This document shows positions 1 through 7,303 of a stretch of 13,911 nucleotides of DNA, piece after piece. The position numbers and the translations under genes were made by a program. The DNA lies in assembly GCA_900088475.1 (NCBI GenBank), contig FLMG01003942.1, forward strand, positions 9,971 through 23,881, in the 5' to 3' direction. This DNA comes from Hyphochytrium catenoides (lineage: Eukaryota > Sar > Hyphochytriomycetes > Hyphochytriales > Hyphochytriaceae). The notes under the pieces were generated by a model. That model saw only the letters and a program-made list of their open reading frames with translations, was not told the origin of the DNA and ran no database searches. Positions within the stretch are counted from its first letter, which is position 1. Each line of letters starts with the position of its first letter.

Positions 1-23
1 GAGAGAGAGAGAGAGAGAGAGAG
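1..23. repeat. (GA)n microsatellite at the window edge
   Basis: Uninterrupted GA dinucleotides that probably continue outside the window. They lie directly against repeat copy R1. Purine-rich sequence also precedes R2 and R3, so this seems to be part of the module arrangement. Confidence 0.95.
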
Positions 24-310
24 TACGAAGATGTAGAGTGGAGAAGAAAAGCGACATTGAGCGTCTGGATGGTGGAGTCTCATCATTGTTGACGGCGACG
101 CAGCAGAGAGATAAAGAAAAGAAGCAATCAGAGTTGGGGCTATCCTTTGAAAAAAAGTGTCTGATGAAGCTCTGTCCGGCATCTCCGTGTTCTCTCTCTT
201 TCTTTCTCTTTCTGTCCTTCTTTCTGTCTCTCTTTCCTGATCTGCAATTGTATAATAGTCCTAGAGACAAGGGGACAACTGCTGACGGAGACGGGCCACT
301 TATTACAGCC
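24..310 (+). repeat. Dispersed upstream module, copy R1
   Basis: Degenerate copy of a roughly 300-bp module also found at 5045-5365, 7304-7600 and, inverted, 9400-9750. Shared blocks in order are a TACGAAGATGTAGAG start (compare 7307), a GCGACATTGAG-like block, CTCATCATTG, GCAGCAGAGAGA, AGAGTTGG.GCT..CCTTTGAA, a TATA(A)TAGTC block at 251-260, and a GGCCACTT block near 295 that corresponds to 7564. A 93-codon open frame covers this stretch, but its frame is not preserved in the other copies, so I do not call it a gene. By analogy with the other copies it would lie upstream of a minus-strand family member beyond the left edge. Confidence 0.6.
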
Positions 311-325
311 TGCTTGTAAGTGCAG

Positions 326-375
326 CCTCCTGCTGCTATGGATACTACCTATCCTCCTGCTGCTATGGATACTAC
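326..375 (+). repeat. 27-bp tandem repeat, two copies
   Basis: CCTCCTGCTGCTATGGATAC is repeated with a period of 27 bp (326 and 353). Because 27 is a multiple of three, an open + frame reads PPAAMDTT twice and ends at a TAA near 437. A possible acceptor (GTGCAG) sits just before the first copy. A terminal exon is conceivable, but there is no independent support. Confidence 0.7.
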
Positions 376-499
376 TCTATGTAGAGGCGGAGGATATGTT
401 GAACCTTCTGCTCTAGTGCTCTTCCTAGCCCCATAATAACCAGCCAGCTTATCATGCTGAAGGTAATGAGGTTCTTGCCGCGTTCTTCAGTCATTGGTA

Positions 500-858
500 A
501 TAATGAAACTTGACGGAGTCGCTTCTTCGTTCAATGGCTGGTCGTTTTGTCTATTTCTTCTTCTCTTGCGTCCCATTCTAACGTATATCGTATCTCTATT
601 CTTAGATTGCTGCCTGGTCTTCTTCTTCTAAAACCACCCTCCAGATGCCCTGGATGCCAGGCGCCAGAGCCTTAGAGTAGCCTGAGTATAACGCATTACT
701 GGTGGAGCAGCAAGCACCAGCGGAGGGCAGAGAAGAGAGATCGTAAGTAAAAGAATAGAGAGAAGGGAGATGATTAAGGGGAGAGCGCAGCAGTAACACC
801 AGCTGTCCCGTCGCCGCGGAGAAAAAAAAGCATCTCCGTTTTGTAGGGCGGCCGCCAT
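500..858 (-). pseudogene. Relic of a signal-peptide family gene (relic 1)
   Basis: Read on the minus strand from the ATG at 858, the DNA aligns with the 5' ends of the genes at 6951 (-) and 10126 (+). An ATGGCG start, a CGGAGATGCT..TTCTCCGCGG block and GACAGCTG are followed by a hydrophobic stretch (LIISLLSILLLTISLL, then LVLAAP) that takes the place of LLMISFSSLPAVHAV. An indel separates the frame of the RRR..SSAAGQL-like start from the hydrophobic frame. The frame carrying the signal ends after 76 codons at 628. Beyond that stop, DNA similarity to gene 2 continues (GGCGCCTGG, GAAGAAGACCAGGCAGCAAT, then GGGACGCAAG against TGGACGCAATG) without an open frame. Decay is the simplest reading; a spliced gene is possible. 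The left boundary is approximate. Confidence 0.5.
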
Positions 859-879
859 GCTCTTTCTTCTCTTCTTTAT

Positions 880-1080
880 ATATCGTGGTGATGACTACTA
901 GCGCCTGTTTCCTCTGGGTTGTGGGTTCAAGAGAAAGTAATGCCGATTGACAAACAGAAGAGATAGAAGACTTCCTCGACTTCACTGGCGCTGAGGTTGA
1001 CAGAGCTAGATAGAGCGCAAGGGAAAGTAACAAGGACAACTGCTGCAGCAGAAGTTATAGTAGACTCGGCCGCCTGCTGG
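880..1080 (-). promoter_or_regulatory. Conserved leader upstream of relic 1
   Basis: On the + strand this matches the region upstream of gene 1 (6990-7140). Shared blocks are TTTCCTCTGG, ACAGAAGA, AGAAGACTTCCTCGA, a CTG..G.TGAGG..TTG block and AC..CAACTGCTGCAGCAGAAG against ACAGCAACGGCGCCGCGGCAGAAAG. This is the proximal promoter or 5' untranslated part of the family, kept although the gene after it has decayed. No TATA box is obvious next to the ATG. Confidence 0.45.
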
Positions 1081-1597
1081 TGCCACGGATGGAATAGCAG
1101 GAGGCACGAAGCGGGGCGGCTAAGGCCAGCTAGTTGTTGAGAATAATGTAGACTAAAGAAGAAGACGTGGCCTGTCAAAGGCAACATTCAAGCTTACAAA
1201 GCACTACCGAAGATGGACACAAGCTAGTCAGGAGAGATCGTAAAGAGAACGGCGTTATTATTGAGTGAGTTGCTGCTGCCCAACTAAAAGCAAAAACCTG
1301 ACTGATGTTAGAGCTGTAAGAAGAAGCTCCTGCTCTTCTTCTCTCGTCTCCTCTTCTGTCTGGCCACTAGTAGCGATGATAGACCTCCCTAGTAGAGCGT
1401 CTCGGACTTATCTGTCTCGCTCCTCCCGCGGATTCCAAGGATCACGTGGTTGTCCGGCGTCTGATCGTCCGGGAAGCTCCTCCCAGGATCTCCAATATAC
1501 TTTTTATCTGGTTGAAAGCGAGGTTCATTGAATACATTGGGATAAATTGAACGATAGGCCTTACGTAGTATTTATCGGGAAAGCACTCTTCAGGTCC
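1081..1597. other. No gene recognised; possible decayed upstream module
   Basis: Mixed-composition DNA. Around 1205-1270 there is a weak resemblance to the start of the upstream module (CTACCGAAGATG, then AAAGAGAACGGCGTTATTATTGAG against AAAGAAAGCGCCGTTTGAG at 7330). That is the position expected for a module copy serving relic 1. Open frames here are short and match nothing I know. Upstream exons of the ferroportin-like gene should lie in or before this stretch, but I could not identify them. Confidence 0.3.
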
Positions 1598-1888
1598 ATC
1601 TCTCTCTCTCTCTTTCTCTCTCTCTCCCATCCTCTCTTCCTCTCTCTCCTTTTCTCTTTGATCTCTACCTGACCCGGCCCCCTTTCGGTCTGTCTTTATT
1701 GCCTAATGAGTCCGAGCAATCTCCTACCGTACGAGCTTTGCAAATGTTGCCGTGCTAACATATTTTGTTCTTATTGTCATTCTCTCTCTCTCTCTCCTCT
1801 CTCCTTTCCTCTGATATGTCTCTCTAAAATCTGTCTCATTTTCAAGCTGTTGCGTCTCTCTCGACGGACTATTCTCTCCTCATCTGTC
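1598..1888. repeat. CT-rich low-complexity stretch
   Basis: Two (CT)n runs (about 1598-1660 and 1782-1822) inside pyrimidine-rich DNA. Its right end runs into CTGTCAG at 1884-1890, a plausible splice acceptor for the exon that follows, so the stretch is probably mostly intron. Confidence 0.6.
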
Positions 1889-1890
1889 AG

Positions 1891-2608
1891 TTTCTCTCTC
1901 GCTTCTCTTCTCTCTGGACGGTAGACCTGGCGGCAGAGACACAGATTATGCAGGAACAAGTGCAAGCAGAGCTGCGAGGGACGATCAACGGCGCACAGGT
2001 AAGAGCCAGAGAGAGAGAGAGAGAGTGAGAGAGAAGAGCGACAAGGCACGTGGCGGAAACATAACCCTTCTCTTTTCCACTATCATTTGGCGTTCTCTCT
2101 CCCCGTTCCTCACATCTTTCCTTCCTGACTTGTCTCCTATATTTTGTCCTCTCTCTCTCTCTCTCTGTTTTCTCGTGCTTTCCTCATACTTCCTCCTGTG
2201 CCGTTCTCGGACTCTCTCTCTCTCTCTCTGTCTCTTCACAACCCTCCTGTCCATCTTTGCCATCTCTGCCGCATTCTCTCTAATCTCTTAATCGGCTTCT
2301 CATATCCTTTCCCCTTCCCCATTTCGCTCTCTCTCTCTGCTCTTGTTGTCTGTCTCTCTCGATTCTCTCTCTCTCTCTCTGTACACATTGCCTGGGTGCC
2401 TATCTTTCTCTCTCTCTCTCCTCTGCTGCTGCAGGTGGCGCTGTCTCAAGTGTGCTCCGTCATAATGTTAGGCGTAGGAATTGTCTTTCATCGGCCGCAG
2501 CAGTTTCCGTGGCTGGTTGCCTTCAGTCTCTCTGCCGTCTTCTCTTCTGCCTTTCTCTTCTCTCTTTGGAGAGGCAGAAGAGAGAGAGAAAAGGCTTGGA
2601 GCAGCTAG
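1891..2608 (+). CDS. Ferroportin (SLC40A1)-like iron exporter, last two exons
   Basis: Two exons, 1891-1998 and 2435-2608 (TAG), join in phase across a GT-AG intron and encode about 93 residues. The first reads LSRFSSLWTVDL...RGTINGAQ and the second VALSQV..., with two hydrophobic segments (about 18 and 20 residues) around HRPQQFPWLV, ending in a short basic tail WRGRRERE. Ferroportins have the same order near their C-terminus: LSR.GLW..DL, then RG.INGVQN before the penultimate membrane segment, then NP..F..L and the last segment. The family exports ferrous iron across plasma or organelle membranes through about twelve helices and some 450-600 residues, so only the last sixth is here. The acceptor at 1890 is inferred. 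Upstream exons were not found, so this may be the end of a real gene with distant exons or a fragment left beside the repeat array. The family assignment was made by eye from remembered motifs. Confidence 0.65.
1999..2434 (+). other. GT-AG intron of the ferroportin-like gene
   Basis: The donor is CAG|GTAAGA and the acceptor is a long pyrimidine tract ending CTGCTGCTGCAG|GTGG. Both are close to the general eukaryotic consensus, and removing the intron joins the two ferroportin-like blocks in phase 0. The intron is packed with (GA)n at its start (2009-2034) and (CT)n runs from 2090 to 2420, giving mirror-type purine and pyrimidine arms in one transcript. Confidence 0.7.
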
Positions 2609-3495
2609 ATGTCTACCCTTTCTTCTTCTCTTCTTCTCTCTTTGTCTTAGTAGCATCGCGGTAACATCCGCAGAAATTCACATTTAGTTCTTGATGAATA
2701 GAGATAAGAACCTTCCTCCTTTTCTCGTGGTGAAGACGTTAGAGAGAGAGAGAGAGAGGGTGAGAGAGAGTGAGAGTGAGAGAGAGAAGAGAGAAGAGAG
2801 AAGAGAGAAGAGAGAGAGTGATGAAGAGCCCAACACTCTTATCTAACGTTTTCTCTCGACCTCTTCTCTACTTTTCAGCTTTTTTTCTCTTCTTCTCTTC
2901 TTCTCTTTTTTCTTCTCATCTTCATAGAAATGGCGACATGATGCCTTCTTCTGATGATAAGCTTGATGCTGGAGAGAAAAGAGAAAGAGAAGGGAAAAGT
3001 CCAAAACACTTCTCCGTAGCTCTTGTCGTCTCTTCCTTTTTTCCCTCTTTTTCTTTTCGTCTTCTTGGTTTCTCAACCTTTCCTCTCAGCTCTTGTCCTT
3101 CTTCTTCTTCTTTCTCTCCCGTTGTTCATAGAAGGAGAGAGGAGAGACATTGCAGTCGATCAGTAAAGAGAGAGATGAAGAGCTGTCACCTGTTCTATCG
3201 TAGGTTCGTGTCTTCTCTTCCCTTGCCATCTTCTTCTTCCCTGTTTCTCCATCACTTAAGAGAAAGACTAAGACGCGCTCACCGCCGCGCGCTTCTTTCT
3301 CCACAATTTCTTCTCCATGATGGAGTTGTCGAACAAAGAAGAAAAAGAATCTCAGTAACATGTTCTGTCTCCTCAGCAGAAGAAAATATGATCCCAAAGG
3401 AGCATCCGCCTCCTCAGCCGCAGGAGATTCTTGGTTGGTTTAACTCTGCTTTCTCTCTTCTATGCTGATGATGATGCTTCCAGCAGGAGGCGCAA

Positions 3496-3497
<2 letters not shown>
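2609..3497. other. GA/CT-rich region without a convincing gene
   Basis: A (GA)n tract at 2739-2820 is followed by pyrimidine-rich DNA. A 232-codon + frame (2770-3468) is open, starting in the GA tract. From the ATG at 2821 it would give a hydrophobic, Phe/Ser-rich start that resembles a signal sequence. Most of the frame is Ser/Leu/Phe/Arg low complexity of the kind CT-rich DNA produces, and I see no family resemblance, so I leave it uncalled. The last 40 codons (AEENMIPKEHPPPQPQ) are the only part of ordinary composition. Confidence 0.35.

Positions 3498-3531
<34 letters not shown>
3498..3531. repeat. (CT)n microsatellite
   Basis: An uninterrupted CT run of about 16 units within pyrimidine-rich sequence. 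It forms the right edge of the low-complexity block. Confidence 0.9.
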
Positions 3532-3533
<2 letters not shown>

Positions 3534-3879
3534 CTCAGAGAGAGTTTAAGGAGTGACGGAAAGAAGAGGAAGAAGAGCAGCAGTCTTGGGCCTCTTTCTC
3601 TCGTCATGGAAGGAGAAAGAACAATAGGAAAGACTGACCCGCGGCGTGTCCTTTCAGCGCTTTCCTACCTTCGTCCTTCGCCGCCGTACGCGCCGTCATC
3701 TTAGAAGTAGACAGATGATTGATAGATAAGTGACCGAAGAAGAAGAAGAAGCTCCGTCCTCTCTGTCTGCCGTGGCGCTGCGCATGGCTGGCTAGGCGAG
3801 CAAGCAGAAGAGCCGCCTGATGATGATGAAGATGGCATGGAGAAAGACTTCCAGGCTTCTATCATCTAAAAAGCCATTG
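3532..3879. other. No gene recognised
   Basis: Mixed DNA with short GAA and GAT triplet runs (3740-3755 and 3819-3831). It lies where the 3' flank of relic 2 should be. I could not align it to the linker or to a second domain copy of gene 2. Confidence 0.3.
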
Positions 3880-4719
3880 AAAGATGGACAAAGAGACTCG
3901 TCTCCTGCTGATTGAAGAGGGACCTCAAGCACGTTCCTTCCGTTCTCTCAAGCACTTTCAAGGAAGCACGATCAGCGTTGCTCTGCTGTCAACCGTCTCC
4001 AACTCTATTAGCACCTTCGCTACCTTGCTAGCCAAGAGCCATTATCAGGCGCTTGGGTCAGATGGGCAATGGCCCCGCTCCTTAAGGTTGTTGTTGGCTT
4101 CTTAACCGCTGGACTGCAGCCCGAAAGAAGGTCATTGGCCGGCGGTAGAGTGTTCATCTTCTCGTGGTACGGAAGGCTCGGCATACTCTCTAATGATGGT
4201 CCTGCCATCATACACTTCGCTCTACATTCTTCTGGCCCAAGAGTTCACTGTTGTCTGTCCAACACCGAGGCAATGCGCCCACATGTCTTGGAGCTTCTGA
4301 CGCAGCAGATCTTCAGGAGTCAACGCTGCCTGCTGCTGGCTACAAGCTTATTGTCATCAACAAACCTCGTCCATCGCAAGCCGCCCGTGTAATGATTGCA
4401 GGCCCAAAGACCGAGGAACGGAGACCTTCCAGTCCTGTCCGCCACCGCAAGAAGACAAGTAGCGCTGCTCCTCAGGTGCGAGGTTAGCAATCTTCTGGCT
4501 TCAGCGTCTTTTTCTCTCAAGTCTTGGCTCTCTCTCTTCCTTCTGCATCGCGCCACCACCGTGATCCGCTTCCTTATAATCGAATAGACTTTAGCGGCAT
4601 CGACGACAAGAAGAAGGGAGAGAAGAAGAGAAGAGAAAAGGAGGAGAGAGCGCTGCAGCAGCAGCTGCTCTACCGCCGCGCGCGGCGGAGAAGGAAGAGA
4701 CGGCTTCCTCGGCCATCAT
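3880..4719 (-). pseudogene. Relic of a gene-2-like secreted protein (relic 2)
   Basis: On the minus strand an ATGATGGCC at 4719 starts a Ser/Ala-rich frame aligned to the N-terminus of gene 1. The hydrophobic signal (QLLLQRSLLLFSSLLLSLLL, then VVDA, about 4669-4596) is in another frame that has a TGA just after the ATG region, so the signal cannot be translated from that ATG. Further down, DNA matches the helical domain of gene 2 in order: TTGTAGCCAGCA near 4340 (FVAS), CTGCGTCAGAAGCTCCA with GACATGTGG at 4280-4305 (LLRQKLQDMW), TTGGGCCAGA near 4237, GACCTTCTTTCGGGCTGCAG at 4116-4135 (FFRAAV), CAAGCGCCTGA near 4048 (QAP), and GAGACGGTTGACAGCAGAGC near 3990. Stops and frame changes break every segment. 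There is one domain copy, against two in gene 2. The lower boundary is approximate. Confidence 0.7.
4673..4688. other. Perfect 16-bp GC palindrome
   Basis: CCGCCGCGCGCGGCGG is its own reverse complement and alternates C and G through the centre. It sits inside the 5' end of relic 2, close to where the reading frames of the start codon and the signal peptide part. Confidence 0.85.
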
Positions 4720-4799
4720 TCGCCTTCCCTTTTTCCTCGTCCTTTTCGTTGACCCATCAAAAGAAGGAAAGGAGAAGAGAAGACTGGCAGAGATAGATA

Positions 4800-4865
4800 G
4801 ACGCGCCCCTGAGAAGCCTCCTCGTTTCTTCACCAGGACAACAGTGCCGCGGCGGGTAGTAGAAG
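4800..4865 (-). promoter_or_regulatory. Conserved leader upstream of relic 2
   Basis: GAGAAGCCTCCTCG followed by ACAACAGTGCCGCGGC matches AGAAGACTTCCTCGA and ACAGCAACGGCGCCGCGGC upstream of gene 1 (7068-7130), in the same order. It is a shorter and more diverged version than the leader of relic 1. Confidence 0.4.
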
Positions 4866-4959
4866 TTGGAGCCTCCGCAGAGAATGAAAGATGAGAGTGG
4901 CCGCAGATGATGAGGTCATTCCAGAGAAAAATGAGAGAGGGGAGCGATTAGACAGGAGG

Positions 4960-5050
4960 GAAGAGAGAGAAAGACAGAGAGAGAAAGAGAGAGAGACGGA
5001 GAGAGAGAGAGAGAGAGAGATACTGGAGAGGAGAGGGGAGAGAGAGAGAG
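4960..5050. repeat. (GA)n-rich tract
   Basis: GA repeats with scattered substitutions. They lie on the gene-proximal side of module copy R2. Confidence 0.85.
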
Positions 5051-5365
5051 TGTATAGCAAGGGATATCGATTGTTAAGGATAAAGAAGAAGGAGACTGTG
5101 CTGGAATCTCATCATTAGTGGCGTGTGACATAGCAGCAGCACAGAGAAAGGAAAGAGTAACAGAGTTAGGGCTCCTCTTTGAGAATTCGAAGCTCTGTCA
5201 GACGATCTCATTTCTCTCTCTGTCTCTCGCTTCTCTCTCTCTCCTTCTATCTTCGCCGCAGCCCTATATCTATGTTGTTACAAGGAACAGTCAATCGTAG
5301 AAGGAGAAGGGGCCTCTGTTCTTCCACGACTCTCTGAGATGCGCTCCGTAAAATCTCTCTATCTG
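5051..5365 (+). repeat. Dispersed upstream module, copy R2
   Basis: Aligns with R3 and R1: CTCATCATTAGTGGCG, GCAGCAGCACAGAGAAAGGA, AGAGTTAGGGCTCCTCTTTGA, CTCTGTCAGACGATCTC (compare 169-185), CTATATCTATG, then TTCCACGACTCT at 5322-5333 and CTCCGTAAA at 5344-5352. The last two blocks are also in the inverted copy R4. It begins about 330 bp upstream of the relic 2 start codon, similar to R3 relative to gene 1. A (GA)n tract follows on its distal side, as in R3 and R4. Confidence 0.65.
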
Positions 5366-5398
5366 TTCGTCCAACCTTCTAATAGACAATGAAGAAAA

Positions 5399-5420
5399 GA
5401 GAGAGAGCGAGAGCGAGAGA

Positions 5421-5475
<55 letters not shown>
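5399..5475. repeat. Long (GA)n microsatellite
   Basis: Over 70 bp of nearly pure GA. It lies distal to R2 in the same relative position as the GA tracts at 7650-7735 (R3) and 9300-9370 (R4, as CT). Confidence 0.95.
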
Positions 5476-5479
<4 letters not shown>

Positions 5480-5517
5480 AGGAAGTGATGAGTGTGTGTG
5501 AGAGAGAGAGAGTGATG

Positions 5518-5548
5518 TAGATATATACACATATATATATATATATAG
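5518..5548. repeat. (TA)n microsatellite
   Basis: ATATATACACATATATATAT and onwards, between two GA runs. Such a run can form a cruciform. Confidence 0.9.
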
Positions 5549-5599
5549 GGAGAGAGAGACGGGAAGACCACATGAAGGAATAGGATGAGAAGAAGCTAG

Positions 5600-5665
5600 A
5601 GGGAGAAGGTGCCGGCGTTGAAGAGGCGAAGTGATATTGAATGTACAGCGTCATGGGGCAGGTTT
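5600..5665 (+). repeat. Partial upstream module, possible copy R5
   Basis: GAAGGTGCCGGCGTTGAAGA and then GGCGAAGTGATATTGAATG resemble the start of R1 (GAAGATGTAGAGTGGAGAAG and AAAGCGACATTGAGCG). Only the first block is recognisable; the TATAGTC and TTCCACGACTCT blocks were not found after it. Confidence 0.35.
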
Positions 5666-5788
5666 GCCCAGTGGAAGGTGCTTAGGGCTGGGGCGTCTGT
5701 GACTTATATCTCTTCCCCTCCTCGCTCTCTATGTCGTCTCTCCTCTTACTCTCATGCTGCCATTTGCCGTGATGTCTCCGCTCTACTC

Positions 5789-5825
<37 letters not shown>

Positions 5826-6060
5826 ACGCCTTCTGTCGCATTTCTCACTTTGACCTTCTGGAAGTGTCTCGTACAATTCTCGCACTTCTTCTTCTTCTTC
5901 TATATTCTCCCGTCCCTGGTCCCGTCTCTTCCGTCAATCCTCATCCACCATGGCTCATATGATTGGCTTCAGTGATCGCCACAGCGAGGTTAGAATGATC
6001 GACGAGTCGTCGAGCTTTGTCTTGCCCTACTTCTTCTCACAGTTATTTCCCTGACATGTC
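5666..6060. other. 3' flank of gene 1 with (CT)n at 5783-5824
   Basis: Pyrimidine-rich DNA with one clean (CT)n run. Downstream of the gene 1 stop (reading leftwards from 6060) I see no canonical AATAAA close to the stop. No gene is recognised. Confidence 0.4.
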
Positions 6061-6951
6061 TTAGGTGTCCACGAGCCAGGGATCATTGGGATTGCCTGCC
6101 GTTTTTTCCCAGTGATGGCCGAGATTTTGATTGGCGAGCGGGTCGAAGGGCTGTCCACGGTGGCTGTCTTTATATGGAGGCCAATGCCCTTCGCCGTTCA
6201 GATTCAAAGCAGCTAAATCTGCTCCATCACTGTTGGGAATCGGACGGGGGTTCCAATGATCGCGATAGAGCTCTGGATCTAAGAACTCCTCGGGAATGGT
6301 ATAGCCCTGTTCTTCCAGGTACTCTCTGACTTTTCTTAGGTCATGCCTAGGATGACCCATGTCGCGTGCCATTTCTTGCAAGATGGAATCAGGAAGTCGA
6401 TGCCCTACCGCGTCGAAGAGCTCTAAGGCGATGCTGACTGGATCTGGCCGCCAATGTGCTTCACTCGGATCCAAAGCGTTCAAAGCTGCTAATTCTGCTC
6501 TAAACCTGTCGGCATTCAAAGATGCACCTACTAGCGGTGGAAGAGCCTCTTCTTTAAAGGCAGGTGGAGCTGGCGCCCCAAAGGCTGTTGGTGGAGCTGG
6601 CGGCTCAAAGGCTCTTTGTAGAGCTGCTGGCGGCTCAAAGGCTCCTTGTGGAGTTGCTGGCGGCTCATACTCTCTTGCTGGAGCTTGGTTTCGCTTTCTC
6701 TGAAGCGCCTGAAACCATCTCTTAAAGACAAGCCCTATTCTTTTTATTCTTGAAGGCGGCTTCTGCATCTGGTGTCTGAGGGATGCTTTGGTGGACGCTT
6801 TGGGATAACCTGGTAGTAGCGCGCCGTGGACGGTGGGAAGAGAAGAGAAAGAGATCATGAGAAGGACAAGAAGAAAAGAGAAAGTTAGAAAGAGCCGCCG
6901 CAGCTGACCCGCCGCAGACGAAGAGCGTCTCCGTTGTCGGCGGACTTCCAT
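6061..6951 (-). CDS. Predicted secreted protein, 296 aa, Cys-free, HW repeats (gene 1)
   Basis: An intact single-exon frame. Residues 1-19 are basic and polar (RRQRRR), residues 20-38 are hydrophobic, and VHG at 41-43 is a plausible signal-peptidase site, so the product probably enters the secretory pathway. LLMISFSSLP.VH in the signal is identical in gene 2. After the signal comes a basic segment (residues 66-88, with FKRWFQALQRKR) and a Pro/Ala repeat at 95-131 built on EPPA..Q.AF. The C-terminal half is rich in acidic and aromatic residues, with four His-Trp pairs (166, 232, 256, 280) and two LAALN motifs (154, 246). There is no cysteine and no second membrane segment. Balanced composition outside the repeat and agreement with gene 2 support real coding. 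I recognise no named domain. A secreted or host-directed effector-like role is only inferred from signal conservation beside a divergent body. Confidence 0.75.
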   Translation of the reverse strand: MEVRRQRRRSSSAAGQLRRLFLTFSFLLVLLMISFSSLPTVHGALLPGYPKASTKASLRHQMQKPPSRIKRIGLVFKRWFQALQRKRNQAPAREYEPPATPQGAFEPPAALQRAFEPPAPPTAFGAPAPPAFKEEALPPLVGASLNADRFRAELAALNALDPSEAHWRPDPVSIALELFDAVGHRLPDSILQEMARDMGHPRHDLRKVREYLEEQGYTIPEEFLDPELYRDHWNPRPIPNSDGADLAALNLNGEGHWPPYKDSHRGQPFDPLANQNLGHHWEKTAGNPNDPWLVDT

Positions 6952-6989
6952 CCTGCTTCGTCTTCTTCTTTTGCGTCCTTCTTTGTCTC

Positions 6990-7140
6990 TCGTGATGCCT
7001 GGCTCCTGCTGCTACCTCTTTCCTCTGGATCTCAATGACAGGAAGAAAGAGACAAAACAGAAGAAAGAAGACTTCCTCGATGTTCCTGATGATGGGCTTG
7101 GCACCGGCGACAGCAACGGCGCCGCGGCAGAAAGAGGTAT
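6990..7140 (-). promoter_or_regulatory. Conserved leader upstream of gene 1
   Basis: Shared with relic 1 (880-1080), partly with relic 2 (4800-4865) and weakly with gene 2 (about 10030-10110, CCAGGTATCAC against CCAGGCATCAC). It ends in purine-rich sequence (AAAAGAAGAAGACGAAGCAGG) directly before the ATG. In gene orientation an open frame reads IEEVFFLLFCLF, and the relic 1 leader reads VEEVFYLFCL. This may be a small upstream frame or an earlier exon, or only DNA-level similarity. Confidence 0.5.
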
Positions 7141-7303
7141 GAGTCTTCGCAAACAATCACAAAGTAGAAGTGATGAGAAGAGCATACCTGCTGGGACAAG
7201 AAGGGAAAGAGAGGCGGAAAGAGTGAAGAGAGAGTAGATAGGTGTACGGCAAGAGGTGAGCAAGAGAAGGAGCGAGAGAGAGACGGAAAAAGGTAAAGAG
7301 AGA

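Noticed and set aside
38-319. A 93-codon open frame on the + strand
   Set aside because: It lies in repeat copy R1. The same region in R2 and R3 does not keep this frame, and its second half is Ser/Leu/Phe from CT-rich DNA.
326-375. CRISPR-like repeat
   Set aside because: Only two adjacent copies, no unique spacers, and a eukaryotic context.
2770-3468. A 232-codon + frame with a hydrophobic start at 2821
   Set aside because: It begins in a (GA)n tract, is mostly low-complexity Ser/Leu/Phe/Arg, and has no resemblance to the family signal peptide or to any domain I know.
4020-4559. Several short frames on both strands around 4000-4560
   Set aside because: These are fragments and shadows of relic 2; the DNA alignment with gene 2 explains them better than separate genes.
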